NCBI GenBank assembly: GCA_038199035.1
Contig: JBBPZM010000008.1
Location: 1 to 52,063, forward strand
Direction of reading: 5' to 3'
Source of the DNA: DATAEY01 sp038199035
GTDB taxonomy: Bacteria; Actinomycetota; Thermoleophilia; Solirubrobacterales; Solirubrobacteraceae
DNA: 52,063 bases
A model generated the notes under the pieces. That model made no database searches, was not told the DNA's origin, and was given only the letters and a program-made list of their open reading frames with translations. A program made the translations under genes and the position numbers. This document shows, one piece after another, positions 14,755 to 22,796 of this stretch. How positions within the stretch are numbered: position 1 is the stretch's first letter; each line of letters begins with the position of its first letter.

Positions 14755-15672
14755 TCAGCCGCCGGGGCGCTGCGCCGCCATCAGCAGGTTGTAGAACCAC
14801 GCCGGCGGCAGGCGGCCCTCGAGCAGCCGGCGGTCCACCTGCTGGAGCGCGAGGTAGCCGTGGTAGGCGTAGCGTTGCCACAGCCAGGGCACGCGGCTGG
14901 GCTCGGCGCTGCCCTCCAGCGTGCGGTTGGCCCAGCCAAACCACGAGGCCAGCAGCTCCTCGCCGCGCACGCGGACCGACTCGAAGCCCGCCTCCCGGGC
15001 CACCGCCCGCAGGTCGGCGGGGGAGAAGGCGTGCACGTCGACCATCCACTCCATCCCGTGGTCGCCACCACCGTGTGCGCCCTCGGTGATCCCGTCGGCC
15101 AGGGGAGCCCGCATGAGCGCGCGCCACACCGGCGCCACGGCGAGCGCCCCGCGCTTGGGCCAGGCGGCCAACCGGTCGCCGTGGCGCGAAGGCTCCCCGG
15201 CGAAGGCCAGCCAGCCGCCGGGGCGCAGGACCCGGTGGAACTGGGCGAAGGCGGCCCGCAGGTCGGGCAGGTGGTGCAGCACCGCGTGGCCGAACACCAG
15301 GTCGAAGCTCTGGTCGGGGAGGTCGAGGCGCTCGGCGTCGCCGGCCACCGTCTCGACCTCGAGCCCCAGCCGCCGGGCGTTGTCGCGCAGGACGGCCAGC
15401 ATGCCGGGGGAGATGTCGGTGCACACCGCGCTGCGCACTGCGCCCGCGCGCATGAGGTTGAGCGTGAAGTAGCCCGTGCCGGCCCCGATCTCCAGCGCGC
15501 GATCGAACGGCCCGGGCCGGCTTCCCAGCGCCTTGGCTAGCTTGGTCGTGACCTGCTGGCGGCCCAGGTCGCCGAACGAGATGCCCCACTTGGCGTCGTA
15601 CTCGCCGGCCGCCGCGTCGTGGTAGCGGACGTTGACGTCGCGGATCTCCGCCGGGCTGGCCGCAGGCGCCAT
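14755..15672 (-). CDS. SAM-dependent class I methyltransferase
   Basis: A 305-residue class I methyltransferase with Methyltransf_11-type motifs: motif I ALEIGAGTGYFTLNL, VCTDISPGMLAVL (acidic residue for the ribose), GDAERLDLPDQSFDLVFGHAVLHHLPD, and FHRVLRPGGWLAFAGEP. The C-terminal ~120 residues form a separate region (WMVDVHAFSPADLRAVAREAGFESV, then an aromatic-rich RYAYHGYLALQQVDRRLLEG) that may bind substrate. The frame is open to 15693, but the ATG at 15672 is preferred because TACATT lies 10 nt upstream. Substrate unknown. It is divergent from the methylglucan-type operon with only 44 bp between starts, so the two may be co-regulated. Confidence 0.88.
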   Translation of the reverse strand: MAPAASPAEIRDVNVRYHDAAAGEYDAKWGISFGDLGRQQVTTKLAKALGSRPGPFDRALEIGAGTGYFTLNLMRAGAVRSAVCTDISPGMLAVLRDNARRLGLEVETVAGDAERLDLPDQSFDLVFGHAVLHHLPDLRAAFAQFHRVLRPGGWLAFAGEPSRHGDRLAAWPKRGALAVAPVWRALMRAPLADGITEGAHGGGDHGMEWMVDVHAFSPADLRAVAREAGFESVRVRGEELLASWFGWANRTLEGSAEPSRVPWLWQRYAYHGYLALQQVDRRLLEGRLPPAWFYNLLMAAQRPGG

Positions 15673-15682
15673 CGCGCGCCGG

Positions 15683-15688
15683 AATGTA
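15683..15688 (-). promoter_or_regulatory. -10 element of the minus-strand methyltransferase gene
   Basis: TACATT on the minus strand, 10 nt before the ATG at 15672. Confidence 0.45.
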
Positions 15689-15701
15689 CCCACCCGGCCG
15701 C

Positions 15702-15707
15702 TATGCT
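15702..15707 (+). promoter_or_regulatory. -10 element of the methyltransferase-GH57-GT4 operon
   Basis: TATGCT, 9 nt before the GTG at 15717; leaderless arrangement. It overlaps the -35 zone of the divergent gene. Confidence 0.5.
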
Positions 15708-15716
15708 CGCCCGCCC

Positions 15717-16517
15717 GTGGCCGAGACCGACGCGACGCAGGCGCCGCCCCCGCCCCGCTACGTCCAGCGCGACCAGCCGGCCGGCGTCCCGCCGCTCGAG
15801 CTGACCGGTGAACGCACGCTCCCGGACGTTCCCGAGGAGAACTACTGGTTCCAGCGCCACCTGGCGGTCTATCGCTGGATCGCCCCCCGGGTCGCCGGCC
15901 TCGACGTGGTCGACATGGCCTGCGGCGAGGGCTACGGGTCGGCGCGGCTCGCGCGCAGCGCCGCCTCCGCGGTCGGCGTTGACGCCAACCCCGAGGCGCA
16001 CGAGCACGCCCGCGCGCGCTACCGCGCCGACAACCTGAGCTTCGAGCGCGACCTGGTCGAGCGCTTTACCCGGCCCTTCGACGCCGTCGTCTTCCTCCAG
16101 ACGATCGAGCACCTGGAGGACCCCGGCGCGGTGCTCGACCACTTCGCGGCGATCCTGCGTCCGGGAGGGACGGCCTTCGTCTCGACCCCCAACCTCCTCA
16201 CACTGGCCCCTCCCGGCGCGGCCAAGTCGGGCAACCCGTGGCACGTGCGCGAGTACCGTGCCGAGGAGTTCGCCGGCCTCTGCCATGCCCACTTCCCGTC
16301 GGTCGAGCTCCACGGCCTCTTCCACGCCCGCAAGCTGCGCCTGCACGAGGGGGCGATCCGGATGGGCTGGGACTGGCTGCACCCGCGCCTGGGCCTGACC
16401 AAGGCGTTCTACTCGCGCTTCACGCCGGCCATCGGGGTGGCTGACTTCGCCCTGCGTCGCGGTGAGCCGGCGCGGCTTCAGCGCGCGCTGGACTTCGTCG
16501 CCGTCTGCCGTACGTGA
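15717..16517 (+). CDS. Methyltransferase resembling mycobacterial Rv3030 (methylglucose polysaccharide type)
   Basis: A 266-residue class I methyltransferase. After a Pro-rich head it reads LTGERTLPDVPEENYWFQRHLAVY, then motif I DVVDMACGEGYGSARLA, VGVDANPEAHEHAR, FLQTIEHLEDP and LRPGGTAFVSTPNLLTL. The TGERT-x-PDV-x-EENYWF-x-RH block and the pre-C-terminal LFHARKLR are, to my memory, shared with M. tuberculosis Rv3030, the proposed 6-O-methyltransferase of methylglucose lipopolysaccharide (MGLP). The GTG at 15717 is chosen over the ATG at 15684 because TATGCT lies 9 nt before it. Its stop overlaps the next GTG by 4 nt (GTGA), so the three genes are coupled in the order methyltransferase, GH57, GT4, as in Rv3030-Rv3031-Rv3032. 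Confidence 0.87.
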   Translation: MAETDATQAPPPPRYVQRDQPAGVPPLELTGERTLPDVPEENYWFQRHLAVYRWIAPRVAGLDVVDMACGEGYGSARLARSAASAVGVDANPEAHEHARARYRADNLSFERDLVERFTRPFDAVVFLQTIEHLEDPGAVLDHFAAILRPGGTAFVSTPNLLTLAPPGAAKSGNPWHVREYRAEEFAGLCHAHFPSVELHGLFHARKLRLHEGAIRMGWDWLHPRLGLTKAFYSRFTPAIGVADFALRRGEPARLQRALDFVAVCRT

Positions 16518-17941
16518 GCGCGGGTCGCTCTCGCCGTGACTGCGGCGCGCTGGCCATCGTCCTGCACACGCACATGCCCTACGTGGAGGGCTTCGGCACC
16601 TGGCCGTTCGGCGAGGAGTGGCTGTGGGAGGCCATGGCCACCTGCTATCTGCCGCTGCTCGAGATCCTGCGCCGCGACCCGCCGCTGACCCTTTCGCTCA
16701 CGCCCGTGCTGTGCGACCAACTCGAGGCGCCCGGCACGGCGCAGCGGTTCACCGCCTTCTTGCGCGAGGTGCGCGAGCAAACCCACCAGCGCGACCTCGC
16801 CGGGTGCCGCCAGTCGGGCGCGCTGGACCTGGTCGAGGAGCTCGAGCGCTCGGCGGTCGACTACCGCCGGGCGGGGGAGGCCTTCGAGGCCCTGGGCGGC
16901 GACCTTCTGGGCGCGCTGGCGCCCCACGCGGCCTGGACCTCGGCCGCCACCCACGCCGTCCTGCCGCTGCTGGCCACCGAGACGGGCGTCCGGGCCCAGG
17001 TCGAGACGGGGATCGCCGCCCACCGCCAGCGCTTCGCCAACTGGAGGGGAGGGTTCTGGCTGCCCGAGTGCGCCCACGCCTCGCGGCTGGACTCGCTGCT
17101 GCGCGACGCCGGCGCGCGCGCCGCCTGCGTGGACCTGACCGACGTCCTCGGCCGGGGCTCGCCGGACGCCCTGCGCCCGCTGCGCACCGCCGCCGGCCTG
17201 GTGCTCGCGCCGATCGACCGCCAGACGATCGAGCTGGTGTGGAGCGACGGCGGATACCCGGCGCACGGCGCCTACCGCGACTACCACCACCACACGATCC
17301 ACCACCACCGCCCCTGGGCCAACGACGGGCGGCCCTACGACCGCGAGACGGCGGGCGCCCTGGCCCGCGAGCACGCACGCGACTTCGTGGCCCGCGCGCT
17401 GGCGCGCCTCGAGGATGCCCGCTCGGCCACGGGCACGCCCGGCCTGTGCGTCTGCGCCCTGGACACCGAGCTGCTGGGCCACTGGTGGTTCGAGGGGGTG
17501 CAGTGGCTCGGTGCGGTGGTCGACGAGTGCGCCCGCCAGGGCCTCGTCCTCTCGCGCCTCGACGACGCGCTGGAGGCCCACGAGCCGGTGCCCGCTGCGG
17601 CCGACGAGCTGCCGGTCACGACCTGGGGCAGCCCGCGGACGCTGCGCACCTGGGACGGGCCGGCGGTGGCGGACATGGCCTGGCAGGCCCGGAGCGACGA
17701 GCTGCACGTGGTCGCGGCGGCTGAGCGCGCCGGCGAGCGCGCCTGGCGCGAGCTGCTGGCCCGGCAATCGTCGGACTGGGCGTTCATGGTCACCCGCCGC
17801 CTCGCCGGCGGCTACGGGGAGGACCGCGCGCGGGCACACTCCCGTGCCCTCGACGCCGCCCTGCGGTCGATAGGCTCCGGCCCGTCCGCCCTGCGCAACC
17901 TGGCGCCGTCGCTGAACGCCGCGGCGCTGCTCGCTCCGTGA
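16514..17941 (+). CDS. Glycoside hydrolase family 57 protein, probable 1,4-alpha-glucan branching enzyme
   Basis: A 475-residue GH57 enzyme of the DUF1957 branching-enzyme group (Thermus GH57 branching enzyme, M. tuberculosis Rv3031). Motifs: LAIVLHTHMPYV with the catalytic-centre histidines, WPFGEEWLWEA, GGFWLPECAHA containing the glutamate nucleophile, VCALDTELLGHWWFEG with the acid/base aspartate, and a helical C-terminal domain with W-Q-A-R. It cleaves an alpha-1,4 chain and rejoins it as an alpha-1,6 branch in the cytosol. Start is GTG at 16514 within the previous stop. The next gene again overlaps by GTGA. Activity as branching enzyme rather than hydrolase is inferred from context. Confidence 0.92.
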   Translation: MSAGRSRRDCGALAIVLHTHMPYVEGFGTWPFGEEWLWEAMATCYLPLLEILRRDPPLTLSLTPVLCDQLEAPGTAQRFTAFLREVREQTHQRDLAGCRQSGALDLVEELERSAVDYRRAGEAFEALGGDLLGALAPHAAWTSAATHAVLPLLATETGVRAQVETGIAAHRQRFANWRGGFWLPECAHASRLDSLLRDAGARAACVDLTDVLGRGSPDALRPLRTAAGLVLAPIDRQTIELVWSDGGYPAHGAYRDYHHHTIHHHRPWANDGRPYDRETAGALAREHARDFVARALARLEDARSATGTPGLCVCALDTELLGHWWFEGVQWLGAVVDECARQGLVLSRLDDALEAHEPVPAAADELPVTTWGSPRTLRTWDGPAVADMAWQARSDELHVVAAAERAGERAWRELLARQSSDWAFMVTRRLAGGYGEDRARAHSRALDAALRSIGSGPSALRNLAPSLNAAALLAP

Positions 17942-19125
17942 CGCCGCGCGTCCTGATCCTCTCCTGGGAGTACCCACCGCTGATCGAGGGCGGCCTGGCC
18001 CGCCACGTGCGCAAGCTGGCCGAGCAGCTGGCGGTGGCCGGCGTCGAGGTCCACGTGCTCTCCCGCGGGGACGAGCGCATGGCGCCCGAGGAGGAGCTGG
18101 AGGGCGTGTGGGTGCACCGCGTGCGCGAGCCGGGCCGTCCGCGCGAGCTGGGGGAGTTCGTGGCCTGGGTCGAGCACATGAACGCCGACATGCTGGCCGC
18201 CGGCGTCGAGCTGGGCGACCGGCTCGAGTTCGACCTCGTGCACGGCCACGACTGGCTGGTGGCGGTGGCGGGCGACCACCTGGCGCGGCGCTTCCGGTGC
18301 CCCCTGGTCGTGACCATCCACGCCACCGAGTACGGGCGCCACCAGGGCTGGGTGGCCGACCACCCGCAGTCCTACATCCACGGGGTCGAGCACTGGATGG
18401 CCAACCGCGCCGACCGCGTGATCACCTGCTCGCACTACATGCGCGGCCACGTGGCCGACGTCTACGGCCTCGAGGAGAGCCGCGTGAGCGTGATCCCCAA
18501 CGGGATCGACCCGCTCGACCTCCAGCCGGTCGACGACCTGGACCGCCTGCGGGCCCAGTTCGCCGCGCCCCACGAGCGCCTCGTGCTGCTGGTCGGGCGT
18601 CTGGTCTACGAGAAGGGCTTCCAGCTGGCGCTCGACGCGCTGCCTGGGCTGGTCGAGCGCCTGGGCGACGTGCGCTTCCTGGTGGCCGGCTCGGGCACGC
18701 ACGAGCGGGAGCTGCGCGCCCAGGCCACGCGGCTGGGCCTGGACGACCACGGCACGTTCCTGGGGTGGATCGGCGACGACGTCCTGCACTCCCTCTACCG
18801 CATCGCCGACCTGTGCGTGGTGCCGTCGATCTACGAGCCCTTCGGGCTGGTGGCGCTGGAGGCGATGGTCTCGGGCTGCCCGTGCATCGTCGCCGACACC
18901 GGGGGGCTGCGCGAGATCGTGCCCGACGACGGGAGGGTGGGGCTGCGCTTCGACGGGGGCGACGCCGAGCACCTGGCGGCGATGGTCGAGCGGCTGCTGA
19001 CCGACGACCCGCTGCGCGAGCGCCTGGTCGCCGAGGCCTTCGAGCACGTCCTGCGCTTCGACTGGGGCGACATCGCCCGCCAGACCGCGGGGGTCTACGA
19101 GGAGCTGCGCGGGGCAGCGGTCTGA
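17938..19125 (+). CDS. GT4 glycosyltransferase, probable alpha-1,4-glucan synthase (Rv3032-like)
   Basis: A 395-residue retaining glycosyltransferase of family GT4, GT-B fold. N-terminal ILSWEYPPLIEGGLARHVRKLAEQL is the glycogen-synthase-like acceptor-site glycine loop. HGHDWLVA, VTIHATEYGRHQGW and SHYMRGHV follow, then the donor domain with VIPNGIDP, LLVGRLVYEKGFQLALDALP, and PSIYEPFGLVALEAMVSGCPCIVADTGGLREIV, the E-x7-E motif. It would elongate an alpha-1,4-glucan from a nucleotide sugar in the cytosol. It is the third gene of the coupled operon. A small hairpin at 19140-19156 follows the stop. Confidence 0.92.
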   Translation: MTPRVLILSWEYPPLIEGGLARHVRKLAEQLAVAGVEVHVLSRGDERMAPEEELEGVWVHRVREPGRPRELGEFVAWVEHMNADMLAAGVELGDRLEFDLVHGHDWLVAVAGDHLARRFRCPLVVTIHATEYGRHQGWVADHPQSYIHGVEHWMANRADRVITCSHYMRGHVADVYGLEESRVSVIPNGIDPLDLQPVDDLDRLRAQFAAPHERLVLLVGRLVYEKGFQLALDALPGLVERLGDVRFLVAGSGTHERELRAQATRLGLDDHGTFLGWIGDDVLHSLYRIADLCVVPSIYEPFGLVALEAMVSGCPCIVADTGGLREIVPDDGRVGLRFDGGDAEHLAAMVERLLTDDPLRERLVAEAFEHVLRFDWGDIARQTAGVYEELRGAAV

Positions 19126-19139
19126 GCCGGCCACGGGGT

Positions 19140-19156
19140 CGGGCGACTGTCGCCCG
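19140..19156 (+). terminator. Hairpin after the GT4 gene
   Basis: CGGGCGA-CTG-TCGCCCG, a perfect 7-bp stem with a 3-nt loop, 15 nt after the GT4 stop. No T-run follows, so termination is only possible, not shown. Confidence 0.4.
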
Positions 19157-19187
19157 TGCTAAATCTTCCGCGCCTAGGCCGGCTTGT

Positions 19188-19209
19188 GTAGCATCCTCCG
19201 TGCTACGGT
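19188..19209 (+). promoter_or_regulatory. Promoter and likely operator of the toxin-antitoxin pair
   Basis: GTAGCA (19188-19193) and TGCTAC (19201-19206) form an inverted repeat whose right arm overlaps the -10-like TACGGT (19204-19209). The GTG start is 6 nt further on, so the mRNA would be leaderless. Overlap of a palindrome with the -10 is typical of antitoxin autorepression. Confidence 0.5.
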
Positions 19210-19215
19210 CTGTCG

Positions 19216-19461
19216 GTGGCGCGCTCGCTTCACGTTCGCCTCGATGATGACTCCGCCGCGGCTTTAGAGCTTGTCCGTGGTGGTGGTATGACCGATTCCG
19301 AGGCGGTGCGCGCGGCGCTGCGCGAGGCCGCGGCGCGCCGGCGAGTCCGCTCCGCCATCCGCGAGGAGGCGCGGCGCGTGGCGGCCGACCAGGCCGATCG
19401 CGAGGAGATGCGCATCATCCGCGAGCAGATGGCTGAGTTGGCGCCACAGTCTGGGGACTGA
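19216..19461 (+). CDS. Ribbon-helix-helix antitoxin-like protein (MazE type)
   Basis: An 81-residue protein with a ribbon-helix-helix start: SLHVRLDDDSAAALELV (DNA-binding strand, helix 1), then MTDSEAVRAALREAA (helix 2) and a long charged helical tail (REEARRVAADQADREEM) that would wrap the toxin. It should repress its own promoter and neutralise the protein encoded 1 nt downstream. GTG start at 19216 follows TACGGT by 6 nt. The pair sits between the GT4 operon and an MFS gene as a small accessory module. Confidence 0.8.
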   Translation: MARSLHVRLDDDSAAALELVRGGGMTDSEAVRAALREAAARRRVRSAIREEARRVAADQADREEMRIIREQMAELAPQSGD

Positions 19462-19462
19462 G

Positions 19463-19780
19463 ATGGTCCGCGGCGAGGTGTTCCGCCTGCCGGCACGTCG
19501 CGGGGGTCGCGGGCATGAGCAGCGTGGCGCTCGGTACGCCGTGATCGTGCAGGCCGACGAGTTCCTCGATCTCAGCACCACGCTCGTTGCGCCCACCTCG
19601 ACGAGTGCCCAACCGGCGAGCTTCCGTCCCGCCGTCAAGCTCGACGATCGCGCGACTCGCGTCCTCGTCGAGCAGACGACGGTGGTGGATCCGCAGCGCC
19701 TAGGTCGATCGGCGGGGCGCCTCGAGGCGAGCGAGGTGCGCGCAGTGGACGAGGCCCTCGCGCTCATACTGGGTCTCTGA
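19463..19780 (+). CDS. MazF/PemK-type toxin (endoribonuclease fold)
   Basis: A 105-residue CcdB/MazF-fold protein. It starts MVRGEVFRLPAR, and the family loop is HEQRGARYAVIVQ (compare E-Q-x-G-x-R-P-x-V-V-V in MazF), followed by TTLVAPTSTSAQPASFRPAV, where the conserved V-A-P-x-T-S is kept, VLVEQTTVVDPQRL and a C-terminal helix EVRAVDEALALILGL. MazF toxins cut single-stranded mRNA at short sequences. The ATG is 1 nt after the antitoxin stop, so translation is coupled. Confidence 0.87.
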   Translation: MVRGEVFRLPARRGGRGHEQRGARYAVIVQADEFLDLSTTLVAPTSTSAQPASFRPAVKLDDRATRVLVEQTTVVDPQRLGRSAGRLEASEVRAVDEALALILGL

Positions 19781-19835
19781 CTGACGGCGCGGCGATCGGG
19801 CCCGCGAGCGCCGCGTGCGGCCAGCCCGCGCGCGC

Positions 19836-19841
19836 CATAAT
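19836..19841 (+). promoter_or_regulatory. -10 element of the MFS transporter gene
   Basis: CATAAT, one mismatch from TATAAT, 6 nt before the GTG at 19848; leaderless arrangement. Confidence 0.5.
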
Positions 19842-19847
19842 CCGCGG

Positions 19848-21062
19848 GTGGACGCGGACATCGACCGCCGCGGCATCGCCGTCCTCTCGGCCGGCCACCT
19901 GACCGCCGACCTCTGCCAGGGCGCGGTCCCCGCCCTGCTGCCGGTCCTCGTCGCCGGGCGCCACTACTCCTACGCCGCCGCCTCGGCGCTGGTGCTCGCC
20001 GCGACGGTGGCCTCGTCGGTGGTGCAGCCGCTCTTCGGCCTGGCCTCGGATCGCCGCTCGCTGTCCTGGCTGATGCCCGGCGGGCTGATCGCCGCCGGGG
20101 CAGGGATCGCGGTGGTCGGGATCGCGCCCTCCTATGGCGCGACGGTCGCGGCCATCGTCGTGAGCGGCCTGGGGGTGGCCGCCTACCACCCGGAGGCCTC
20201 GCGCTACGCCAACTACGTCTCCGGGCTGCGGCGGGCCACCGGCATGAGCCTGTTCTCGGTGGGCGGCAACGTCGGCTTCGCGCTGGGCCCGGTGCTCGTC
20301 ACGCCGCTGGTCTTCCTCCTGCACCTGCCGGGGACTCTGGTCCTGGTCGCGGTGCCGGCGGCGGCCGCGGTGGTGCTGGCCCACGAGCTGTCGCGGCTGC
20401 GGGGCTTTCGTCCTCCCGCCCCGCCGCAGCGCCGCCACGGGGATCGGGTCGACCAGCCCGACCGCTGGGCCCCCTTCGGCCGCCTCGCCCTGGCCGTGGC
20501 CGTGCGCTCGGTCTCCTACTTCGGGCTCATGACCTTTGTGCCCCTCTATTTCGTCGCCCAGCTGCACACGTCCAAGGGCGTGGCCAACGGCGCTCTGGCG
20601 GCGATGCTCGGCGCCGGCGCGGCTGGGACCCTGGTGGGCGGCCGCCTGGCCGACCGCTACGGACCGCGGCTGGTGTTCGCGGTCTCGATGGCCCTGGCCA
20701 CTCCGCTGACCGTCGCCTTTCTGCTGAGCGGCCCGGGCGTGGCCATCGCCTTCCTCGCGCTGGTCGGAGCGGCGACGATCGCCACGTTCAGCGTGACGGT
20801 GGTCATCGGCCAGGCGCTCCTGCCCAACCGGGTCGGCGTGGCCTCCGGCGTGACCCTTGGCCTGTCGATCGGGATGGGGGGCGTGGGCGCGTCGCTGCTG
20901 GGACTGCTGGCCGACGCCCACGGCGTGCGGGCGCCGCTCGAGCTGGTCGCGGGGCTGCCGCTGCTAACCCTCTGCCTGGCGCTGACCCTGCCCGGCCGGC
21001 GGGTGGACCGCCCGCCGCGCCCGCGTGCGGCCCCCTCGGCCGCTCCCACCGCCGCCGGCTGA
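19848..21062 (+). CDS. MFS transporter, fosmidomycin-resistance-like
   Basis: A 404-residue major facilitator with about 12 hydrophobic segments. The first segment LSAGHLTADLCQGAVPALLPVL closely follows the Fsr-family pattern G-H-x-x-x-D-x-x-Q-G-x-x-P-A-L-L-P. The loop between helices 2 and 3 (GLASDRRSLSWLMP) is the MFS signature, and the second half has ADRYGPRLVF. A long cytoplasmic loop between the halves (FRPPAPPQRRHGDR) is present. Fsr exports fosmidomycin in E. coli; the substrate here is unknown. GTG at 19848 is chosen because CATAAT lies 6 nt upstream. Confidence 0.9.
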   Translation: MDADIDRRGIAVLSAGHLTADLCQGAVPALLPVLVAGRHYSYAAASALVLAATVASSVVQPLFGLASDRRSLSWLMPGGLIAAGAGIAVVGIAPSYGATVAAIVVSGLGVAAYHPEASRYANYVSGLRRATGMSLFSVGGNVGFALGPVLVTPLVFLLHLPGTLVLVAVPAAAAVVLAHELSRLRGFRPPAPPQRRHGDRVDQPDRWAPFGRLALAVAVRSVSYFGLMTFVPLYFVAQLHTSKGVANGALAAMLGAGAAGTLVGGRLADRYGPRLVFAVSMALATPLTVAFLLSGPGVAIAFLALVGAATIATFSVTVVIGQALLPNRVGVASGVTLGLSIGMGGVGASLLGLLADAHGVRAPLELVAGLPLLTLCLALTLPGRRVDRPPRPRAAPSAAPTAAG

Positions 21063-21101
21063 CCGGCCCGGCGCGCCGCTGCTTTCCGCGACTGGGCGCG
21101 C

Positions 21102-21785
21102 TCAGCGCCAGCGCAGCGTCCGCGGGGCCTCGCGCATGCGGATGACGTGGGCGGGCACCCCGGCCACAACGGCGTTCGCCGGCACCTCGCGGGTGACGAC
21201 CGCGCTCGTCCCCACGATCGCGTTGTCCCCGATGCGCACTCCGCGCAAGATGCACGCCCCGTAGCCGATCCAGACGTTGTGGCCGACCTCGACGTCGCGC
21301 TTGTAGATGCCCTGCAGGCGGATCGGCCGCTCCACCTCGACCACGCCGTGGTCGAAGTCGATCAGCATCACGCGGTCTGCGACCACGCACTCGCGGCCGA
21401 TCTCGACCCGCTGGAAGGCCGAGATCGTGCACTCCTGCCCGAGCACGCTCTTGGCCCCCAGGCGCACCTCGCCCTCGTGGACGCGCAGCTTGCAGCCATG
21501 CCCCACCCACGACCAGCGGCCCAGGGCCAGCCGAGCCCCCGGCGCGATCTCCAGCTTCACCCGCGGACCGACGAAGGCCATGCCGTCGGTGTGGAGGCGT
21601 CCGCGCCAGCGCAGCTTCAGCCACCCCAGTCGCAGGAGCAGGCGGGCGTAGCGCGCGTTGAGCATGCGGTTGCGTGCCGCGAAGCGCAGCAGGGCGACGG
21701 CGCCGCCGCGGCGAGGGGGAGGCTCGGCACGAACCGCGGGCGGCACGGCGTCGACCTCGGGCGGGGAGTCGGCGGCGCTCTCCAC
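21102..21785 (-). CDS. Hexapeptide-repeat acyltransferase (left-handed beta-helix)
   Basis: A 227-residue acetyl/acyltransferase of the maltose/galactoside O-acetyltransferase type. After a basic amphipathic head (RNRMLNARYARLLLRLGWLKLRW) come hexapeptide turns: VGPRVKLEIAPGARLALG, VGHGCKLRV, LGQECTISAFQRVEIGRECVVADRVMLIDFDHG (with the catalytic His region), then NVWIGYGACILRGVRIGDNAIVGTSAVVTREVPANAVVAGVPAHVIR. It would acylate a sugar. The GTG at 21785 is chosen since TACGAT lies 9 nt upstream; the frame is open to 21818. The mycobacterial MGLP locus also holds a hexapeptide acyltransferase (Rv3034c), so a link with the 15.7-19.1 kb operon is possible. Confidence 0.88.
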   Translation of the reverse strand: MESAADSPPEVDAVPPAVRAEPPPRRGGAVALLRFAARNRMLNARYARLLLRLGWLKLRWRGRLHTDGMAFVGPRVKLEIAPGARLALGRWSWVGHGCKLRVHEGEVRLGAKSVLGQECTISAFQRVEIGRECVVADRVMLIDFDHGVVEVERPIRLQGIYKRDVEVGHNVWIGYGACILRGVRIGDNAIVGTSAVVTREVPANAVVAGVPAHVIRMREAPRTLRWR

Positions 21786-21794
21786 GGGCCGCGG

Positions 21795-21800
21795 ATCGTA
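21795..21800 (-). promoter_or_regulatory. -10 element of the acyltransferase gene
   Basis: TACGAT on the minus strand, 9 nt before the GTG at 21785. On the plus strand CATGAT (21816-21821), 11 nt before the meaB ATG, may serve the divergent gene. Confidence 0.45.
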
Positions 21801-21832
21801 GCCCGCGCGCCCTGGCATGATTCGCGCCCGCC

Positions 21833-22783
21833 ATGGCCGCCGACCCCAACCTCGCGCAGCGCCTGCTGGCCGGCGACAAGCGCGCGCTGGCCCGGGGAAT
21901 CTCGCTGGTCGAGAACGACGACCCCGCCGGCTGGGAGCTGGTGCGCGAGGTCTACCCGCGCACCGGCCGCGCCGCGGTCGTCGGCTTCACCGGGCCGCCG
22001 GGCGTGGGCAAGTCGACCCTGATCGGGGCGTTGACCAAGGCCCAGCGCGCGGCCGGACGCGAGGTGGCGGTGCTGTCGATCGACCCGTCGTCTCCCTTCA
22101 CCAAGGGGGCGCTGCTGGGCGATCGCATCCGCCTGGCCGAGCACTTCCTCGACCCCGGCGTGTTCATCCGCTCGATGGCCACCCGCGGCGCGCTGGGCGG
22201 ACTCTCCGAGGCCGCGCTCCAGGCGGCCCTGCTGATGGACGCCGCCGGCAAGGACGACGTCTTTCTCGAGACCGTCGGGGTCGGTCAGGCCGAGGTCGAC
22301 ATCATCGACCACGCGGACACGATCGTGCTCGTCCTCCAGCCGGGATCCGGGGACTCGATCCAGGCGTTGAAGGCCGGCGTGATGGAGATCCCCGACCTGA
22401 TCGTCGTCAACAAGTCCGACCACCCGCTGACCGACACGATGATCCGCGAGATCCGCGGCGTGCTCTCGCTCGGCCCCAAGCTCGACTGGCGCCCGCCGAT
22501 CGTGCGCGCAGAGGCGGCCCACGGCCGCGGGGTGGAGGAGCTGGTGGAGAAGCTGGGCGAGCACCGCGCCCACATCGAGGCCGCGGGCACCCTGCGCGAA
22601 CGTCGCCGGCGCAACCTCATGAACGAGGTCCTCGCTCTGGCCACCGCTCGCATGCGCCGTCGCCTGGAGGAGTCGCTGCGCGAGGACGCCGAGGTGCAGG
22701 AGCTGTTCGACGAGGTGGTGTCGCGGCGGCTGGACCCGGCCAGCGCGGCCGGGTCGATCCTCGAGCGCCAGGACGGGGGCTGA
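21833..22783 (+). CDS. meaB: MeaB/ArgK family GTPase, B12 acyl-CoA mutase chaperone
   Basis: A 316-residue G3E GTPase. N-terminal helices QRLLAGDKRALARGISLVEN, then Walker A VGFTGPPGVGKSTLIGAL, VLSIDPSSPFTKGALLGDRIRL, FIRSMATRGALGGLS, DVFLETVGVGQAEVDI (Walker B and switch), and the guanine-specificity NKSD. MeaB guards adenosylcobalamin-dependent mutases: GTP hydrolysis gates cofactor loading and repair. The expected client is encoded 9 kb downstream (30637-32815). ATG at 21833 has no ribosome site; near-leaderless from CATGAT. Confidence 0.95.
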   Translation: MAADPNLAQRLLAGDKRALARGISLVENDDPAGWELVREVYPRTGRAAVVGFTGPPGVGKSTLIGALTKAQRAAGREVAVLSIDPSSPFTKGALLGDRIRLAEHFLDPGVFIRSMATRGALGGLSEAALQAALLMDAAGKDDVFLETVGVGQAEVDIIDHADTIVLVLQPGSGDSIQALKAGVMEIPDLIVVNKSDHPLTDTMIREIRGVLSLGPKLDWRPPIVRAEAAHGRGVEELVEKLGEHRAHIEAAGTLRERRRRNLMNEVLALATARMRRRLEESLREDAEVQELFDEVVSRRLDPASAAGSILERQDGG

Positions 22784-22796
22784 ACCGCCGAGGCGG

